A program made the position numbers and the translations under genes. A DNA stretch of 64,000 nt from Chitinophaga rupis. Its GTDB lineage: Bacteria > Bacteroidota > Bacteroidia > Chitinophagales > Chitinophagaceae. A model generated the notes under the pieces. It searched no databases, had not been told where the DNA came from, and was given only the letters and a program-made list of their open reading frames with translations. Positions 60,677 to 64,000 of the stretch are shown in pieces; position 1 is the first letter of the stretch; every line of letters begins with the position of its first letter. Location: assembly GCF_900109685.1 (NCBI RefSeq), contig NZ_FOBB01000009.1:62001-126000 (forward strand), in the 5' to 3' direction.

Positions 60677-63600
60677 ATGCACAAACATTTAAAGACAAAT
60701 ACCTGTCTGACCAAACGCATGAAAAGAACGTCGTTGAACCTGATGATAGGTATGTTATTGTCCGGTATCACCTATGCAAATGCAGTGTATTCACAAGGTA
60801 TTCTCAGCAAAAAGATCTCACTGCAGGCAGATGATATGAGCCTGAAGCTGGTGCTCAACCAGATCCGCAGCAAAGCAGCAGTAAAATTCGTTTACAGCTC
60901 CAGCCAGATAGCGCTGGACAGAAAAGTAACTGCAAAAGCAGATGAAGAAGAATTGGGCAAAGTACTGAACCGGGTACTGGGGAAGGATATTGGCTATGTT
61001 GTGAGCAATGAAGGGTTCATCATCTTAAAAGATAATCACGACGGGGCTTCCGTAAAACATTTTGCCGCCAATGATATGGCAGCTTTGCGCCCCGCGGCAG
61101 ATACCATTATTAAAGGCAAGATCCTGGGGGAAACCGGCGAGCCATTTCCCGGCGCCACCATCGTGGAAAAGGGCAGCAGCAATGGCGTGGCCTCCGGCGT
61201 GGATGGCAGCTTTACCCTTAAAGTAAAACAGGGCGCTACGCTGGTGATCTCCGCTATTGGTTATAGCGTAACAGAGATACCTGCCTCCGCATCAGAAACC
61301 ATCAAGCTGCAATCCGCTGTAAAACAGCTGCACGATATTGTTGTAACAGCAGCCGGTATTGCCCGCCAGAAAACAAGTTTGGGCTATTCCGTAAGCACCG
61401 TTACTTCAGAAAAGCTGGCGCAGAAATCAGAGCCCGATCCTATCCGCGCATTAACCGGTAAGGTAGCAGGGGTGAACATTCAATCATCCGGTGGGGTGGC
61501 CGGTGGTGGTACCAATATTACTATCCGCGGTAACTCCTCGCTCAATGGCAACAACCAGCCTTTGTTTGTAGTGGATGGGGTGCCTTTCGATAACTCCAGC
61601 TTTGCCAATGTGGGCGGCGCTTCTGTGGGTGGGGTAGGCGTAACCAACCGCGCTTTTGACCTCGACCCTAATAACATCCAAAGCATGACGGTGCTGAAAG
61701 GTGCAGCAGCAGCGGCTTTGTACGGCTCCCGTGCAGCCAACGGCGCCATCATCATCACCACCAAAGCCGGTAAAAAGAAATCAAGAAAAGGGTTAGAGAT
61801 CACATACAATACCTCTTACTCGGTGGAGCAGGTAGCCGGCCTGCCGGAGTACCAGACCAGGTACGGGCAGGGCACCAATAACGACTACCGTCATGGGGTA
61901 TACGCTTCCTGGGGCCAGCCTTTTCCCGGAGTGAAAAGCATGCTGCCTACGCGCACTACCATTCCGCACCAGCTTACCCGCCAGTTCAGCTCTGCCGTGT
62001 TTCCGGAAATTTATGAGGCAGATGGCGTAACACCCAAACAGGTGCCTTATAAGTCCTATGCAGACCAGAACGTGAAGAATTTCTTCCGGGATGGCAGTGT
62101 ATATGAAAATGCCATCACCATCTCATCCGGCAGTGAAAAGGGCAACTTTAACGCAGGTTTTTCACATACCATGAATAACGGTATTGTACCGAATAATGAA
62201 ATTAACCGTACTTCCATGAACGTGGGCGGTAATATCCGGTTAGATAACAAATTCTATGCAAGCGGTTCCATCAACTATGTGATCACCCGGCAGAAAACGC
62301 CGCCGGTGGGCGGTCTTACGGGGTCTATCATGTCTACATTAATGTATGTGCCCACCAGCTACGACCTTACTAATTATCCTTACGAAAATCCAATCGATGG
62401 CAGTAACGTGTACGACTATACCGGGGTGGATAATCCCTACTGGTCGGTAAAGCACAGCCTTTCCACCAGTGCGGTAGACCGGTATTATGGTAACCTGGTA
62501 TTAGGCTTTGATCCGCTGCCCTGGTTAAATGTGCAGAACACCATTGGCTTTAATGCTTATACTGATCGCAGGATCAGCACACGCGGTAAAGGATCTTCAT
62601 CTTATCCCAACGGCAGCATTACATCAGACAATATTTACCGGCAGGAGCTGGATAACACGCTGCTGTTAACCGTTACCCGCCCGCTTAGCGCTGATCTGTC
62701 GTTACGCGCCATAGTAGGTAACAACGTAAACCAGCGCTTAACAGACCGTAAGGCATTTTACGGCGATAACATTATTGTAGCGGACCTGATAGATATGAAT
62801 AACACCAGCTCCATTACGCCCATCCAGCTAAACAATAACCGCAACATCCTTAAACAGCGTTACTACGCCTTCTTTACGGACATTACGCTGGACTATAAGA
62901 ACTTTGCTTCCTTAAACCTGGTAGGCCGTAACGACGTATCCTCCACGCTGCCGGCCAACAACCGCAGCTACTTTTACGGCGGTGTAAATGGATCGCTGGT
63001 GTTTACGGAAGCCTTTCATATGGATAAAGAGATCCTGAATTTTGGTAAGGTAAGGGCCGGTTATACCCGTGTAGGTAACGAGGCATCCCCTTATCAAACG
63101 CAGAGCTTTTACCAGATAAATCCTATACTGGGAGCATCTACCACGCCGGCCAATGTGGGCTTACCATTTACGCCCGCTGGCGGCGCGGTATACAATGTGG
63201 TAACGCAGGCCAATCTGCTTACCAATGCTAACCTGAAACCGGAGTTCATTACAGAGCTTGAATTAGGTACAGAATTGCAGTTCTTCAATAACCGTATAGG
63301 CATTGACTTTACTTACTATAATAAAAGAAGCACTTCCCAGATCTTTGAGGTAACCGCAGCGCCATCCTCCGGTTATACCACGCAGATCCTGAACCTGGGC
63401 GAGGCCACCAATAAAGGAATAGAAGTAGGGTTAAACCTGTCGCCCATACAAACCAGCGGGGGTTTTAACTGGGATATAGGGGCCAACTTTACCCGCAACC
63501 GCAACATCATTAAAGACCTGGGCGGGTATGAGCGCTTCAGCTATGGCGGCACCAATGGTACCAGCAGCGTGCACATTGTAGGCCAGCCCTATGGCTTAAT

Positions 63601-64000
63601 ACAAGGTACCGGTTATGCGCGGGATTCGGATGGTGATATCCTCATTGATCCAAACACCGGTAAGCCGTTACAGTCAGGCGCTTTGCTGCCTATCGGCAAT
63701 CCCAATCCTGATTTTATTTTAGGCATCACCAATACCTTCCGTTATAAGAACCTTTCGCTGAATGTATTGTTCGACTGGAAGCAGGGTGGCCAGATCTACT
63801 CCAACACCATTGGGCAAATGATGTCGCGCGGGGTAACCAGGGATACGGAAGACCGTGAGTTCCAGATTGTATCGCCCGGGGTGCTGGGAGATATTAATAC
63901 CCTCACCGCGTTACATGACGCAACCGGGAAAAAGATCCCGAACAATGTAGCCATGTCTTACGAAGATCATTTCTTCAGTGGCGGTATGGGCCCCGGTGGT
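60677..64000 (+). CDS. STN-domain SusC/RagA-type TonB-dependent transducer (3' end outside window)
   Basis: Outer-membrane receptor and signal transducer. The frame is open from ATG 60677 (alternative 60719) through base 64000, 1,108 codons with no stop. After the signal peptide (SLNLMIGMLLSG...VYSQG) comes an STN domain (residues about 45-115: ISLQADDMSLKLVLNQIRSK, AVKFVYSSSQ, DIGYVVSNEGFIILK), which contacts FecR. Next are a carboxypeptidase-regulatory-like domain (IIKGKILGETGEPFPGATIV), a HDIVVTAAG linker, the plug (ITIRGNSSLNG, LFVVDGVPFDNS, VLKGAAAAALYGSRAANGAIIITTK) and most of the barrel. The SusD partner is expected beyond the right edge. Confidence 0.94.
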   Translation, partial: MHKHLKTNTCLTKRMKRTSLNLMIGMLLSGITYANAVYSQGILSKKISLQADDMSLKLVLNQIRSKAAVKFVYSSSQIALDRKVTAKADEEELGKVLNRVLGKDIGYVVSNEGFIILKDNHDGASVKHFAANDMAALRPAADTIIKGKILGETGEPFPGATIVEKGSSNGVASGVDGSFTLKVKQGATLVISAIGYSVTEIPASASETIKLQSAVKQLHDIVVTAAGIARQKTSLGYSVSTVTSEKLAQKSEPDPIRALTGKVAGVNIQSSGGVAGGGTNITIRGNSSLNGNNQPLFVVDGVPFDNSSFANVGGASVGGVGVTNRAFDLDPNNIQSMTVLKGAAAAALYGSRAANGAIIITTKAGKKKSRKGLEITYNTSYSVEQVAGLPEYQTRYGQGTNNDYRHGVYASWGQPFPGVKSMLPTRTTIPHQLTRQFSSAVFPEIYEADGVTPKQVPYKSYADQNVKNFFRDGSVYENAITISSGSEKGNFNAGFSHTMNNGIVPNNEINRTSMNVGGNIRLDNKFYASGSINYVITRQKTPPVGGLTGSIMSTLMYVPTSYDLTNYPYENPIDGSNVYDYTGVDNPYWSVKHSLSTSAVDRYYGNLVLGFDPLPWLNVQNTIGFNAYTDRRISTRGKGSSSYPNGSITSDNIYRQELDNTLLLTVTRPLSADLSLRAIVGNNVNQRLTDRKAFYGDNIIVADLIDMNNTSSITPIQLNNNRNILKQRYYAFFTDITLDYKNFASLNLVGRNDVSSTLPANNRSYFYGGVNGSLVFTEAFHMDKEILNFGKVRAGYTRVGNEASPYQTQSFYQINPILGASTTPANVGLPFTPAGGAVYNVVTQANLLTNANLKPEFITELELGTELQFFNNRIGIDFTYYNKRSTSQIFEVTAAPSSGYTTQILNLGEATNKGIEVGLNLSPIQTSGGFNWDIGANFTRNRNIIKDLGGYERFSYGGTNGTSSVHIVGQPYGLIQGTGYARDSDGDILIDPNTGKPLQSGALLPIGNPNPDFILGITNTFRYKNLSLNVLFDWKQGGQIYSNTIGQMMSRGVTRDTEDREFQIVSPGVLGDINTLTALHDATGKKIPNNVAMSYEDHFFSGGMGPGG

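Noticed and set aside
1..64000. tRNA, rRNA and prophage genes
   Set aside because: No cloverleaf-like cluster, rRNA-like segment, integrase or phage structural gene was recognised by eye; a covariance search could still find a missed small RNA.

Overview
The window looks like chromosome of a Bacteroidota bacterium, most likely Chitinophagaceae (Chitinophaga-like). The evidence is two SusC-type TonB-dependent receptors carrying the VVxGYG linker, a SusD lipoprotein, a FecI/FecR pair, promoters of the TTTG-N19-TAnnTTTG type, almost no Shine-Dalgarno signals, and a C39-ABC/LanC peptide locus of the kind common in this family. Species is an inference. No rRNA, tRNA, CRISPR array, transposase or phage gene was seen.

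Layout. 1-9.0 kb is a polysaccharide-utilisation locus: a divergent AraC regulator, susC, susD, a clan GH-D glycosidase (alpha-galactosidase-like) and aldose 1-epimerase. 9.0-11.8 kb holds an AT-rich PP2C phosphatase, a DnaQ-type exonuclease, a VOC protein and a secreted GH43 arabinanase. 11.8-15.6 kb is a complete four-gene His-Xaa-Ser (HxS) system: repeat protein HxsA, HxsD and two radical SAM enzymes, HxsB and HxsC. It is AT-rich and its genes overlap. 15.9-23.4 kb carries an HD hydrolase, a sorbosone-dehydrogenase-like protein, a class I terpene synthase, a hybrid histidine kinase, an 850-bp non-coding gap, an NAD(P)-binding oxidoreductase and a secreted TIM-barrel sugar isomerase-like protein.

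23.3-34.4 kb is a double peptide-export region. Two C39-peptidase ABC transporters with HlyD partners flank two small double-glycine precursors. One is a lanthipeptide-like Cys-rich peptide next to LanC. The other is a hydrophobic bacteriocin-like peptide followed by what may be a decayed second core. A NarL-type regulator, an Sfp-type PPTase and an XRE regulator lie between them. No dehydratase (LanB/LanM) is in the window.

34.4-43.7 kb has a two-gene YeeE/YedE sulfur transporter, a higBA toxin-antitoxin pair, a CGNR regulator with an amine oxidase divergent from an EamA exporter, a degenerate SpeD-like protein, a secreted protein made of 27 DTA repeats, MnmD, and a MuiA/DUF4139 protein with an inserted SusC-like domain.

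43.8-58.5 kb reads as one physiological unit: a DPP4-like S9 peptidase, an AraC regulator, the full trans-4-hydroxyproline pathway (epimerase, FAD dehydrogenase, DapA-like deaminase, ketoglutarate-semialdehyde dehydrogenase, permease), a DUF885 metallopeptidase-like protein and a GH127 beta-L-arabinofuranosidase. I infer that it serves hydroxyproline-rich arabinosylated protein such as plant extensin. Three of its gaps contain inverted pairs of one repeat family. 58.7-64.0 kb starts another nutrient locus: ECF sigma factor, FecR anti-sigma and an STN-domain SusC that runs off the right edge.
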